The notes under the pieces were generated by a model. The model was not told where the DNA came from. It searched no databases and was given only the letters and a program-made list of their open reading frames with translations. A stretch of 64,000 nucleotides of DNA from Woeseiaceae bacterium (GTDB taxonomy: Bacteria; Pseudomonadota; Gammaproteobacteria; Steroidobacterales; Woeseiaceae). Positions 52,038-61,356 of the stretch are shown here, piece by piece (positions within the stretch are counted from its first letter, which is position 1; the number at the start of each line of letters is the position of its first letter). The stretch lies in the NCBI GenBank assembly GCA_028289545.1, contig JANQPG010000109.1, forward strand, positions 1-64,000, read 5' to 3'. A program made the position numbers and the translations under genes.

Positions 52038-53177
52038 GTGGATATCAGCGACGGCTTTGACGCAGGCAATATCGAGGTTCTGGACCTCAACGACCCCAGC
52101 GCGATTCAGCTCCGCATTCGCAAGGACGAAGGCGAGGATCACTACCAGTGGTTCCACTTCCGCGTGACCGGCGCACGTGGCGTGGACCTGAAGCTCGCGA
52201 TCGTCAACGCGGGTGAAGCCAGCTACACCAAAGGCTGGGAGAACTACCGCGCCTGCGTGAGCTACGATCGCAGGACCTGGCGACGGGTGAGTTCAACCCG
52301 CTACGAGGATGGAACGCTGACCATTGCGTACACGCCCGAACAGGACGCGGTCTGGTTTGCCTACTTTGCTCCTTACTCGATCGAGCGGCATCACGATCTC
52401 ATCGCGCGCTGTCTGGAGTCGTCGCTGGTGCGGCACGAGCTGCTCGGCCGTACCCTCGACGGGCAGGATCTCGACCTGCTCCGCGTGACCGAGGCTGGCG
52501 GCGAGCCGACCGAGGGTAAGAAACAGTGCTGGATTTTCGCCCGTCAACACCCCGGCGAGAGCATGGCTGAACACCTCGTGGACGGGCTGCTCGCGCGCCT
52601 GCTCGATTCATCCGATCCCACGTCGCGCGCGCTGCTGAACAAGGCCGATTTCTGGATCGTGCCCAACATGAATCCCGACGGCAGCCGGCGTGGTCATCTC
52701 CGGAACAATGCGGCCGGCGCCAATCTGAACCGTGAGTGGCTCGAGCCGACGATGGCTCGCAGTCCCGAGGTCTACCTGGCCCGCCAGAAAATGCAGGCCA
52801 CCGGCCTCGATTTTGCCCTCGACGTCCACGGCGACGAGGCCCTGCCCTACAACTTCATCGCGGGGCCCGAAGGTGTCGAATCGGTCACGGAAGAGACGCG
52901 CGCGCTGCAGGCCGAGTTCGAAGCCGAACTCGCAGCGGCGAACCCGGACTTTCAGACCGAACATGGCTACCCCAAGGCCGAGATGGGAAAGGCGAACATG
53001 ACAATGGCGACCAACTGGCTCGCTGATCACTTTGGTGCGCTGGCAATGACGCTGGAGATGCCCTTCAAGGACAATGCAAACCTGCCCGACGCGGAGTTCG
53101 GCTGGTCACCCGCGCGCTGTGAGCGGCTCGGTGAAGGGATCCTGACTGCGCTCTTGGGTGTGGTCGACCGGCTCTAG
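52038..53177 (+). CDS. M14-family zinc carboxypeptidase (cytosolic-type)
   Basis: 379 aa, GTG start at 52038. N-terminal beta-sandwich (about 1-115, with YQWFHFRVTGARG and KGWENYRACVSYDRRTW) followed by the M14 domain: zinc ligands in RQHPGESMAEH (H171, E174) and LDVHGDE (H264), NPDGSRRGHLRNNAAGANLNREW, and catalytic Glu in TLEMPFKD (about 344). This layout matches the cytosolic carboxypeptidase subfamily, which in eukaryotes trims tubulin glutamates; the bacterial substrates are unclear. No signal peptide. Confidence 0.9.
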   Translation: MDISDGFDAGNIEVLDLNDPSAIQLRIRKDEGEDHYQWFHFRVTGARGVDLKLAIVNAGEASYTKGWENYRACVSYDRRTWRRVSSTRYEDGTLTIAYTPEQDAVWFAYFAPYSIERHHDLIARCLESSLVRHELLGRTLDGQDLDLLRVTEAGGEPTEGKKQCWIFARQHPGESMAEHLVDGLLARLLDSSDPTSRALLNKADFWIVPNMNPDGSRRGHLRNNAAGANLNREWLEPTMARSPEVYLARQKMQATGLDFALDVHGDEALPYNFIAGPEGVESVTEETRALQAEFEAELAAANPDFQTEHGYPKAEMGKANMTMATNWLADHFGALAMTLEMPFKDNANLPDAEFGWSPARCERLGEGILTALLGVVDRL

Positions 53178-53248
53178 CGGTGTTCCCCGACTCACAGAAT
53201 GGGGTCGCAAAAAAGATAAGAGTCACCAAACGAAAAGGAGCGCCTTAC

Positions 53249-53686
53249 GTGAATACGGTTGTACGAGTTTTTGCCTTGCTCGGTATCCTCACCCTGCCCA
53301 TCGCCGCGGTTGCTAGTGAAGATTCGAGCGACCTCATCCAAATGGGTGCCTACGTTGCCGCGGACGACATGGCGGCGTCCGAAACCTTCTACAAAACGCT
53401 GTTCGACCGCGACCCCATCATCAAGCTTGATAATTTCATCGCATTTGACGTCGCCGGCGGCATATTCGCCATCGCCAGGCGCAAAGTTTACGCTCCCGGC
53501 TCTGTTCCCGGCACAGGCGCAGTCCCGTATATCCACTCGACGGACCTCGCGGCGGTTCAGGCTCGCATTAAGAGAGCCACCGGCAGGGACGCACCAGAGA
53601 TCATCGTTGAGCCGGGTATTCTCCTTCTCAAGATCACCGATCCAAACGGCCAACTGGTCGAATTCTTCTCGCTGACAGGAAGCTAG
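53249..53686 (+). CDS. Exported VOC (glyoxalase-like) domain protein
   Basis: 145 aa from GTG 53249 (AGGAG site, 8 bases). Signal peptide to about AVAS, then one vicinal-oxygen-chelate domain: MGAYVAADDMAASETFYKTLFDRDP, FIAFDVAGGIFAIAR, IHSTDLAAVQARI and ITDPNGQLVEFFSL. Usual VOC metal ligands are incomplete, so it may bind rather than convert its ligand. Periplasmic VOC proteins are uncommon. Confidence 0.78.
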   Translation: MNTVVRVFALLGILTLPIAAVASEDSSDLIQMGAYVAADDMAASETFYKTLFDRDPIIKLDNFIAFDVAGGIFAIARRKVYAPGSVPGTGAVPYIHSTDLAAVQARIKRATGRDAPEIIVEPGILLLKITDPNGQLVEFFSLTGS

Positions 53687-53747
53687 GGTCTTTTCATGAA
53701 AGCTAGTGGGCCGCTATCTACCCTATCGGCCAGCGGCAGTCCCGCCA

Positions 53748-56030
53748 TCACTTCGCTCCTTCGTTGACCGTCGTGTCGTAGCGTACGCCGTCCGGAACCG
53801 GAACCGCCTGCTGTACGCTTACGCCGTAGCTGCCCTTTGTTCGACGACTCGCATCGACGGCAACAAAAGCCGTGTATGCGGACATCAGCTGGTATTCGAG
53901 TGCTGTATCGCGGATCGTCGCCGCGAGCTCGCCATACGGGTCCTGCTGCCAGGTCTGTTTGTCGGCGTAGTCTGCAATCTTGAGGCGTGCCCAGAGCTTG
54001 GCGAGGTTTGCATCTCCATCCTGGCGCCCACTAACGACGAACTGCCGCGTCTCACCTCCCGCGAGCCCCGATACGCTCACCGAGTCCACAATCCCTTGGT
54101 AAGTACCTGTGACGAACACCGGCCGACCGACGAACAGATCGGGCAGCGTCGAAGGATACATGGACGACACCTGCATTCTGCCCCAGTCGATCGCAAGATC
54201 GGTCATTGCGGGATGGCTGATGCGCTCGAAGAATGCGTCCATGATCTTCTTTCCCGAGTCGTCGAGGCCGAGATAGGCGACGGCGCCGCGGCCTTCTTTG
54301 GCCATGCGCTCCATCAGGAAGCGATTTACCGAGTTACCAACGCCGAAGCTGAATATGCGTGCGTCGCCAACCAGGTCGTGTACGGCGCCAATAACGTCGG
54401 TCTCGTTGCCTATATAGCCGTCGGTGAGAAAGGTCACGAACCGCAGTCGCTCAGGATCGTGCGGAAACTGCAGGGCCGCGCGCACGCCTTCGATCATCAT
54501 CGTGCCGCCGTCACCCGACAGACGCTGCACATACTCGCGCGCTGCCGCAATATTCTTCCGCGTCGCCGGCAACGGCGCATCGCCAAGCTGACTGGCATTG
54601 GATGAAAAACGGATGATCTGGAATGTGTCACCTGGCTCGAGATTGTCGAGTGCGGCGAGGATCGCAGCCTTCGCCTGTTGCATTGGCCTGCCTCGCATCG
54701 ACCCGGAACAGTCGAGGACAAACACCATCTCCATCGGCCTGCGCTCCAGGTTGCCGAGCGTTTCCGGCGGGTAGAGCATCATCGAGAAGTAGCTCTGGCC
54801 TGTCCGCGAGTCCTCCCAAGTCATCAGGTTCGAACGAAGCTCACTACCCGCGACTTTGAAATCGAGTACGAAGTCGCGATTCGGAATCACGGCTTCGTCG
54901 GCCAGCGATACTTCGACGATGCTCTCCGACACGCGTTCGCTAACGATGTCGTGCGTCGCGCGCAGACCCTCGATTTCAACGCCGGCGTCGATACGGAGAT
55001 CGATGCTGATGTCGTGGCCCGAGCGCTCCTTGGGATCAAGATAGGTAACTGTAGTGCCAGTAGCGCGGGGTGTTACCCCGCGCGGTAATGCCCGAACGGG
55101 GTCCTTGCTGCCAGGTGGATTGAAGCGCGGCCCGACAACGGTCGGAAACACGAACGAGTACCAGCCGTCGACATACGTCAGCGTGTGAAAATAGCGGATG
55201 TCGACATCGATAGCCTTGCCCGGCTCAAGGTTGGCCACCTTCTGCTGGAAGATGTTCGGCCTCTGTTGCAGAAGCAGGCTCGCCTGGTAACCCTGGCGAC
55301 GGGCTTCGTTGTATATCGCCTTAGCTTCTTCCTTCTCTCGCAGGATGCCGCGAATGCGTCGCTCACCGATGATCATGACGAACTCGCTGACCGCGGCTTT
55401 CTCGGGTAGCGGGAATACGTACACGGCCTCGATCTTGGTCGAATATGGATTGGAGAAACTCTGCCGCACGTTCACCGAACCGATGTAGCCGTCGACGCTT
55501 GCCGTCACGGCTGTATGTTCGAGCGGCAAGGGAACACGCACGGGCGGCAGCCCCGGACCGTCGCTAACCAACGTCAGCATCGAGCCCGTGCCGGGCCGGT
55601 CGTCGTCGACCGTCGTTTCATCGGAGCGCGCAATGACCCAGACTTCCTCGCCGGCGTTGACGCGAGACAAGGTCTGGTCGGTGCCCTGCTGCCTCTCGAG
55701 CCAGCGTTGTCGATCACTCTCAAACCGTCTCGCCAGCATGGCGTGGCTGCGCGCACGGAGCTGCCTGAGCTCGGCATCTTCGCTTTGCTCGCGGAGCCGG
55801 GAACCTCTTGCTGCCGTAACAACAACCTCCTCTATCTGCATGTCGCCTTCGCGCGCCGCCCCTGAAGCCCGCCCGTCGCCCGTGGGAAGCGGCGTGCCCT
55901 GCGGTTCGGGCGAGGTTGCAGCGCCGGGCTCCCTTGAGGCGTCGTAGTAACCGGATGCACAGGCGACGATAGTCATCGACGCGATAGTCACGAGCACTAT
56001 TTTTGCGTGCTTCCAATGCGTGGCTTTCAT
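53748..56030 (-). CDS. VIT and vWA domain lipoprotein
   Basis: 760 aa with lipobox TIVAC (Cys24). A low-complexity spacer holds IEEVVVTAARGSR (66-78), a TonB-box-like motif. Next come an Arg/Gln-rich helix (about 80-115), a VIT domain (about 160-300, with GSVNVRQSFSNPYSTKIEAVYVFPLPEKAAVSEF) and a vWA domain (about 440-610) with intact MIDAS DCSGSM. A C-terminal segment of about 150 residues follows. It resembles the marine sortase-target family but has no sorting signal and no sortase nearby. Start overlaps the cohesin-like gene by 4 bp. Confidence 0.88.
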   Translation of the reverse strand: MKATHWKHAKIVLVTIASMTIVACASGYYDASREPGAATSPEPQGTPLPTGDGRASGAAREGDMQIEEVVVTAARGSRLREQSEDAELRQLRARSHAMLARRFESDRQRWLERQQGTDQTLSRVNAGEEVWVIARSDETTVDDDRPGTGSMLTLVSDGPGLPPVRVPLPLEHTAVTASVDGYIGSVNVRQSFSNPYSTKIEAVYVFPLPEKAAVSEFVMIIGERRIRGILREKEEAKAIYNEARRQGYQASLLLQQRPNIFQQKVANLEPGKAIDVDIRYFHTLTYVDGWYSFVFPTVVGPRFNPPGSKDPVRALPRGVTPRATGTTVTYLDPKERSGHDISIDLRIDAGVEIEGLRATHDIVSERVSESIVEVSLADEAVIPNRDFVLDFKVAGSELRSNLMTWEDSRTGQSYFSMMLYPPETLGNLERRPMEMVFVLDCSGSMRGRPMQQAKAAILAALDNLEPGDTFQIIRFSSNASQLGDAPLPATRKNIAAAREYVQRLSGDGGTMMIEGVRAALQFPHDPERLRFVTFLTDGYIGNETDVIGAVHDLVGDARIFSFGVGNSVNRFLMERMAKEGRGAVAYLGLDDSGKKIMDAFFERISHPAMTDLAIDWGRMQVSSMYPSTLPDLFVGRPVFVTGTYQGIVDSVSVSGLAGGETRQFVVSGRQDGDANLAKLWARLKIADYADKQTWQQDPYGELAATIRDTALEYQLMSAYTAFVAVDASRRTKGSYGVSVQQAVPVPDGVRYDTTVNEGAK

Positions 56031-56455
56031 GTTGTACTCCTCGTTTCGGACTCCAGCGTGATCGTCGCATCCAGCGGACTGCCATCGCGGGTGGTTGCTG
56101 TCTTAAGTGTCAGTTCGAATTCAGGTTCGCCGTCGAGCATCAGGTGCAGTGTCGCAACACGCACACGGCCGCTCGGGAGGTTGGCCTCAAGCGAGAAGTC
56201 GGCGACGATGACGCGCTCCGCGCGACCCGCTTCGATCGCGTCACGGTCGTAGTAAGGCACGTCGCCGAAAGCGACGGAATCGCCGTTCTCGACGCCGACA
56301 ATTGTTGTTACGCCGTTAGCGTCCGCAAGTTCAAACTGCCAGGCGGCAACCGGTTCGTCCACGCTTAGGTACACGTCGACGGCAACAAAACGCGGCGCGG
56401 CATGACCGACGACCGGCAGCAGGACAAAAAGAACAAGCAGCAGTCCACGCATCAC
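56027..56455 (-). CDS. Cohesin-like exported protein
   Basis: 142 aa with a signal peptide (to about GHA). The remainder is one beta-sandwich resembling cohesin: AVDVYLSVDEPVAAWQFEL, TIVGVENGDSVAF, RVIVADFSLEANLPSGRVRVATLHLML. Cohesins bind dockerin modules with calcium; a dockerin-type repeat is encoded by the gene directly upstream, overlapping by 4 bp (ATGA). The pair suggests a periplasmic, non-cellulosomal complex (inference). Confidence 0.7.
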   Translation of the reverse strand: MMRGLLLVLFVLLPVVGHAAPRFVAVDVYLSVDEPVAAWQFELADANGVTTIVGVENGDSVAFGDVPYYDRDAIEAGRAERVIVADFSLEANLPSGRVRVATLHLMLDGEPEFELTLKTATTRDGSPLDATITLESETRSTT

Positions 56456-56838
56456 GAGTCGTCTCCGTTGAGGCTTACGATGCTGGCCGCGAATGCATCG
56501 AGATCGTCCTGCGTCAGCTCATGCCCGTCGCGCGCCAATGCGAGCACGTCGGCGATATCGACCTGCCCCGAGCCGTCTACGTCGGTAAAGAGGTCGCTGC
56601 GGGTCGGCGCGGGATCATAGTTCGAGATCGAGAGGACAATGCCGACCATCGCGACGGCCGCGACGGCTGCCCAGGCGCGGCGCCTGGGTGCCGGCTTGCG
56701 AGTCGAGAAGTGCTCTGCGGCCGTCGCCGCGAGCTCGCGATCGACGCGTCGTGTGATTACGTCGGCCGGTAGCTCCCGGCTCTTGAGCGCGGCAACGAGC
56801 TCGGCGGGCAAATCGTCAATGTCGTCGTGGTCTGTCAT
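56452..56838 (-). CDS. Membrane protein with C-terminal dockerin-type repeat (possible anti-sigma factor)
   Basis: 128 aa: cytosolic N-terminal 53 residues, one transmembrane helix (about 54-72), and a periplasmic tail with DLFTDVDGSGQVDIADVLALA (83-103), the calcium-binding loop and helix of a type I dockerin repeat. Only one repeat is obvious; a degenerate second (TQDDLDAFAASIVS) follows. Position after an ECF sigma gene suggests it holds the sigma factor at the membrane, though no zinc anti-sigma motif is present. Confidence 0.72.
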   Translation of the reverse strand: MTDHDDIDDLPAELVAALKSRELPADVITRRVDRELAATAAEHFSTRKPAPRRRAWAAVAAVAMVGIVLSISNYDPAPTRSDLFTDVDGSGQVDIADVLALARDGHELTQDDLDAFAASIVSLNGDDS

Positions 56839-56880
56839 TGCTGGTCCTCGGAGATGTAACGCGGCAGGCGCCCGAAAGGT

Positions 56881-57441
56881 TCATTTTTCGAAAAAATGCT
56901 TTGCTTTCGGTGAGTTACGCAGCTGGGTCACGGCGGCATTGAGGCGCGACTTGACTGTCCCAACCGGCAGATCGAGGGCGTCGGCAATATCGGCGATCGG
57001 CAGGTCGAGAACGTAGCGCAGGGTAATGACCTCTCGGCGCTCCCGGGAGAGCTCGGTGATCAGTATGTCAATGTCGTCGCTTGAGTCGGGTGCGAGGAAC
57101 GCCAGCTCATCGGGTTCCGTTGCATCATCGGGTCTCGTTCGCTGTGCCTTCCTGAGCTGTGAAATCGCGGCATTGCGTGCGATTGGATACAGGTAGCTCG
57201 TGAGCCTGGCTGTCAGCTTGAGCCCTTCACCGGGCGGCGGAAACTGCACGAGCAGGGTCGTAAACGTCTCTTGCAGTGCGTCGAGGGCGAGGGCGTGGTC
57301 ATGGACGACGGCAAGCGCGACCCGCAACACGAAGGTCTTGTGCCGCGTGTACAAGACTTCGAAGGCGCGTTTTGCCGACGCGGCATCCGCCGTGTTGCAG
57401 AGTTCGACGAGTTCCAGGTCGCTGAGTCGCTCGTAGCGCAT
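56881..57441 (-). CDS. ECF-family RNA polymerase sigma factor
   Basis: 186 aa from ATG 57441; the frame extends 60 bases upstream to a GTG. Region 2 (LYTRHKTFVLRVALAVVHDHALALDALQETFTTLLVQF) and region 4 (LSRERREVITLRYVLDLPIADIADALDLPVGTVKSRLNAAVTQLRN) are intact. It leads the operon with the dockerin membrane protein, cohesin-like protein and VIT/vWA lipoprotein and probably responds to a periplasmic signal through them. Confidence 0.9.
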   Translation of the reverse strand: MRYERLSDLELVELCNTADAASAKRAFEVLYTRHKTFVLRVALAVVHDHALALDALQETFTTLLVQFPPPGEGLKLTARLTSYLYPIARNAAISQLRKAQRTRPDDATEPDELAFLAPDSSDDIDILITELSRERREVITLRYVLDLPIADIADALDLPVGTVKSRLNAAVTQLRNSPKAKHFFEK

Positions 57442-57644
57442 AGACAGCAGTGTAGCTTGAGACCGATAACTATTCGCGTCACGGCCTTTGCCGGCCGCCA
57501 CCCCCGGCAGAAACTCCTATCTCACCTGCAAATTTAGAGTGACCTCTGGGAGGGCGTCCGCGGAAGAGCCGGTAGCCGCCTTGGGTCTGAAGCCATCATT
57601 GCACTCCAAACCCGGCGAACTGCTGTTTTTAGTCAGTCGCAGCT

Positions 57645-57872
57645 TCAACGAGCCAGCCTTCTTTGTGCGTTGTCTATGTCCCCGGCGATTTGATCGAGCG
57701 TTTTCTCGAAATACTCGGGGTGGTCCTCTTTTGATTCGGCCAGGCGGCGCGCAAGCAACTTCGAGTGTTCAAGAACGTTAACACCCGCGGAAACTTCTGC
57801 ACCTAAAACTTCCGAGACAAGATCGAGCCCGAGATACTCCTGTGCCGCATGCTTGAACTCTGCAGTGCTCAT
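57645..57872 (-). CDS. Small protein of unknown function
   Basis: 75 aa from ATG 57872 (a TTG at 57950 would give 101 aa). Helical, charged sequence MSTAEFKHAAQEYLGLD... ending DNAQRRLAR; no family recognised and no strong ribosome-binding site. Kept as a possible gene because its composition looks coding. Confidence 0.4.
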   Translation of the reverse strand: MSTAEFKHAAQEYLGLDLVSEVLGAEVSAGVNVLEHSKLLARRLAESKEDHPEYFEKTLDQIAGDIDNAQRRLAR

Positions 57873-58234
57873 AACTCTGCCCGGAATATCGATTCCGTAT
57901 TTAGCAAGTTCGTCCGCCTGAACAAAAGACCGGCTTGCTTCACCTATCAAGTTGTGCGGATCTCAGTGGCCTACTGGAAGACCCACCAAACTCAATGTAC
58001 TTGCGATCTTTTCGATAAGGTTCAACTGACTTGCTCAGGCCGAAAACTTACGATTTGGGCGAACGTGGCGCGTCGGGCGGTTACCCTCCACCGCCGCCGG
58101 GTGGGTGATTTTACGGCTCAATCTTGCCACCGATATTGTGAATTTCTTCGCGCGCCGGGACCTAGCATAACGGATACACGGAGACCGCATGGACAAACTG
58201 CTTGAAGCCGGAAGCGGACTCTCGATTCGGCAAA
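57873..58234. other. Intergenic stretch without recognisable gene
   Basis: Between the small ORF and the ChaN-like gene I see no convincing coding frame, tRNA, repeat or terminator. Composition is less GC-biased than the flanks. Confidence 0.5.
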
Positions 58235-59089
58235 TTAGCGAGCCGGTGCCGAAGGTGTAAGTTTGGGGAGCGTCAGACTGTAGTGATAGCCATCCCGTTT
58301 CGGGTCGAGCTCGCTCAGTTCGGCACTCGATAGACTCTCGCACTGAACAGGCAGTGTCGTTGGACCGCATGTTCCATCGCGACAGCTCCAGCTGGCGCCG
58401 CCGCACGCTGTCACGTTCAGGCTCGTCAGGGGTACATCGATCACGAGGCTCGCCGTCGGGCGCGGAGGTTCGACAGGCATACCGTCCGACAGCAACATGC
58501 CGGTGAAGGCCGTGACGCGGGCATGAAAGTTCCCGAGCAGGACCAAGACAGGTCCCTTGTCCAGAGCCGAGCCAAGATCGCCGATGCGGTCAGCCATGCC
58601 CTGGCGCCTGTCGCTGCCCTCGGAATAAAAGTCAACGTCGTCCACCGTCACGGCGTAAACCCTTCCACTTTGGGATCGGACTTCCCTGACCGCGTCAAGG
58701 AGAGCAAGCATAGCCATGCTGCGACGACCATCGCTCTCATCTTCGGGTATCTGCCAGAAATCCCCTGCAAGCAGATTGGCGACGGCGCGACGCGAGCCAT
58801 CCGATCCCAAGAAGCTGTCGATTCGTTGCTGCTCCTGCCTTGGTATCTCAAGTGCAATGGTCACAGGTCCTTCAGCTGCAAGCCTTGCGAGTAGCGATGC
58901 AACCAGTCTTGGCGTCTCCCGGTTTCCGTGAAGCTCGCCGATAATCAGCAAAGATTGCCCATCGTAGACTTCCAAAACTCTATCTGTTGCGTCGCTGAGC
59001 CAGGTTTCGGGACCTCCTTTCGGGGACGAAGCCGCGGAGTGCGGCGCGAGAAGGAAACTGCATGATGCTATGAGGATTATGAATCGCAT
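58235..59089 (-). CDS. ChaN-like (haem-binding uptake family) exported protein
   Basis: 284 aa with a signal peptide (to about HSAAS). The ChaN/EreA-like motifs are LLIIGELHGNRETPRL, VTIALEIPRQEQQ, LLAGDFW and VLVLLGNFHARV, the last two helices and strands holding the conserved His. ChaN proteins bind haem at an outer-membrane or periplasmic site; some relatives are hydrolases. A cysteine pair follows (TACGGASWSCRDGTC). Stand-alone. Confidence 0.75.
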   Translation of the reverse strand: MRFIILIASCSFLLAPHSAASSPKGGPETWLSDATDRVLEVYDGQSLLIIGELHGNRETPRLVASLLARLAAEGPVTIALEIPRQEQQRIDSFLGSDGSRRAVANLLAGDFWQIPEDESDGRRSMAMLALLDAVREVRSQSGRVYAVTVDDVDFYSEGSDRRQGMADRIGDLGSALDKGPVLVLLGNFHARVTAFTGMLLSDGMPVEPPRPTASLVIDVPLTSLNVTACGGASWSCRDGTCGPTTLPVQCESLSSAELSELDPKRDGYHYSLTLPKLTPSAPAR

Positions 59090-59208
59090 CGTGACTCAGC
59101 AGAGCTTGTCTGCATTGGAAGCACTGGTTCAAGAGCCGAAATTATAGCTGCAACCTGGCCAGCGCCATGCTGTCGGAGGCGAACACCGGCCGCAGGTGGA
59201 ACAACACA

Positions 59209-60042
59209 CTATGAGCACTGCAGGACAAGCCAGACGTCGGAGAAGTCACATTTCGCGGCATCCTGTTCCTTGACCCAGAAGTACAGATAGCCCAGGTCAC
59301 CCCACATCACTTCAAGGTCGTCGTCGGATGCGAACTGCAACAATAGTCGCCAGTCCTTTTTGCCCGCTGCAAGCCGCTTGCCTTCCTTGCTGCGATAACC
59401 GGTGCCGTCACCGCAATACACGCCATTCGATGCAAGCTGCGCCTCCAATTCCATACCGTCGCCTTGGACCGGCCTCGGGTATCCACCAACCTGGTGTTGG
59501 AGTTCCTCGTCATCTTCCTCGACTGGGCCGTCAAAGTACCGGTCAACTTCCAGGTCGTTGAGGTCGATTCCCAGGTCTCCAAATCTCTCCATGTCGGGCA
59601 GGCTGTCGGTTGTCACCAACTCAACGAAAAACTGCGGCAGAACAGGACGTTTCGCCGTTTCTTGCTGGCCGATCTGGTCGACGTGAATAACGGACCACCC
59701 GCCCCGGTCCTTCGGATCAAACCCCCATGGCTGATTCTCCATGTCGTAGAAGAAAAGTAGTTTCCCGTGACCGGGCAACCAGGGGACAGCTTTTGTGGCT
59801 GCAATCTCTTCGAGATCGAGGGAGGCAAGAAACGCGAGGTCGTTCCCGTCTTTGGTCGGCCACTCCACATGCAGAGGCAGGTACGGGTCGCCGCCGAGGT
59901 AGGACTTTGTCTGAGCATCCGTCTTTTGCAACATGAGCGCGGGAATCGAATGCGATTTGACGTCGGCTAAAATCTCCTCGAAGGAACGCCCGGTGATCGC
60001 TTTTGATTCGCGGCGCCTGAGGAAGTCGAAAATCTTTGCCAC
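59209..60042 (-). CDS. DUF1963 (YwqG-like) protein
   Basis: 277 aa, cytosolic. The DUF1963 pattern is visible: SYLGGDPYLPLHVEWPTKDGNDLAFLASLDLEEI, GKLLFFYDME, and the late LLLQFASDDDLEVMWGDLGYLYFWVKEQD. Function unknown for the family. ATG 60042 is the natural start. Confidence 0.82.
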   Translation of the reverse strand: MAKIFDFLRRRESKAITGRSFEEILADVKSHSIPALMLQKTDAQTKSYLGGDPYLPLHVEWPTKDGNDLAFLASLDLEEIAATKAVPWLPGHGKLLFFYDMENQPWGFDPKDRGGWSVIHVDQIGQQETAKRPVLPQFFVELVTTDSLPDMERFGDLGIDLNDLEVDRYFDGPVEEDDEELQHQVGGYPRPVQGDGMELEAQLASNGVYCGDGTGYRSKEGKRLAAGKKDWRLLLQFASDDDLEVMWGDLGYLYFWVKEQDAAKCDFSDVWLVLQCS

Positions 60043-60175
60043 GGAGAACTCCAGCTGAATTCATCAGAAGGAAAAGCGCTGAGTCGAGGGTTGGCGAGCG
60101 ACAGACTTGGGTCGACGCCCAAGCTTCATTGTAACCCGGATGCAGCTGTTAAACGGCTGCTTGCAAGTTCACCCG

Positions 60176-60628
60176 TCACTCCTCGTACGGACAATGGTCC
60201 TGTGCTTCCTGTCGGCTCATGGATTTCGACGCCTCGAGCACACAACAGTCAAACGACTTGGTACGAACGGTGTGCAGCACATCGCCGGCCGGGGTGCGAA
60301 CGGAGGCATAGTGTTCATGGCGCGCTTCCCACACCTTCTCGATGCCCGAGACCTGGCAAACCGCTTCGGTAACGGCGCCAAAGACAGTATCCGCAGTCAG
60401 CGCCTGTGACGCATGCAGACTCGCATCGCTCGGCACATAGGTCACGATAACCTGGTTCTCGTACACGGTCAGGTCGTTCCATTCGAAGGATCCCGCTATC
60501 TTCGGCAGCTCGGCCTGCCGGGCCGCTACCCAGGCGTCGATCGATGCTGTCCGGTCGGATTCGCCTCCCGAACACGCCACTAGCGTGAGCATGACAAAAG
60601 GCACCAGGGTGCTCCAGAGTTTTTGCAT
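60176..60628 (-). CDS. Lipoprotein of unknown function
   Basis: 150 aa with lipobox LTLVAC (Cys19) after MQKLWSTLVPFVM. The mature part has four further Cys (CQVSG, DCCVLE, DHCPYE), possibly paired. No family recognised; anchored in a membrane. Confidence 0.7.
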   Translation of the reverse strand: MQKLWSTLVPFVMLTLVACSGGESDRTASIDAWVAARQAELPKIAGSFEWNDLTVYENQVIVTYVPSDASLHASQALTADTVFGAVTEAVCQVSGIEKVWEARHEHYASVRTPAGDVLHTVRTKSFDCCVLEASKSMSRQEAQDHCPYEE

Positions 60629-60951
60629 GAGTCTCGTTCCTGTCTACGCCCCGAAGAAAAACGCTGCGCTTCAAGGGATACCATAGCGCAGTCTCTGCAG
60701 CGGATACCGTTGCCAGTGTCACAAAAGCGGTTCGTTACCAGGTGACAGAAGCCCGAGAGGGCTCGGCAGAGGTCCTTTGCGCCGGTAGAGAACTCCGTTC
60801 CAGTTCGAGAAAAGGGCCAGTAGGCTATGACCGCAGCCGGTCAGAAGCAGAAACTCTGTTCCGGCCTCTAGACTAAGGCCACCAGCGGTCGTTCGGCCCG
60901 GACTTCCAGGCTTGTAGTTTTTGTCAGAGTCTGGGGAGTAACCGTAAGTGG
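60629..60951. other. Intergenic stretch without recognisable gene
   Basis: 323 bp with no convincing ORF. A small GCCC/GGGC hairpin near 60750 is the only structure noticed. Confidence 0.5.
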
Positions 60952-61191
60952 CTAGTCGCCCGAACCGGTTGAGACGTCCGTCGGTGACTCGGAAATTTCA
61001 CCTGCAATATCGTCTATGGCCTCCAGGTTGGGATGTGGACGCCCATCCGAGTAGTGGCTGTACGCTTGGTTGCGCTCAATGAATTCATCATGAGACAGCT
61101 TGTCTCCGCGTTTTTGCCGCCTTCGCCAGGGAAACACGACAACGAGGATCGCTATCACAGCAAGCAAAACAAGGAAAATCCTCGGGTCCAT
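60952..61191 (-). CDS. Small single-pass membrane protein of unknown function
   Basis: 79 aa: one helix at residues about 5-21 (FLVLLAVIAILVVVF), then a basic stop-transfer WRRRQKRG and an acidic cytosolic tail rich in Ser and Asp. No family recognised. Confidence 0.55.
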   Translation of the reverse strand: MDPRIFLVLLAVIAILVVVFPWRRRQKRGDKLSHDEFIERNQAYSHYSDGRPHPNLEAIDDIAGEISESPTDVSTGSGD

Positions 61192-61356
61192 GTCGGTTGC
61201 CTCATCAAACTCGATGGCTTGACTGGGTAAGGCCTCGTGCCAGTGTAGTCCACCACCTGCCCTGTTTCATTTCTGTTTCTTTTCCTTTCACCCCGGTCGG
61301 TACTTGACGACGCGGTTCAATAAGCGTCAGGAATTGCGACAAAAAGAGCCACTCCA

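Noticed and set aside
53748..56030. Sortase target protein of the marine sortase system
   Set aside because: The VIT/vWA layout fits, but there is no C-terminal sorting signal and no sortase gene in the neighbourhood.
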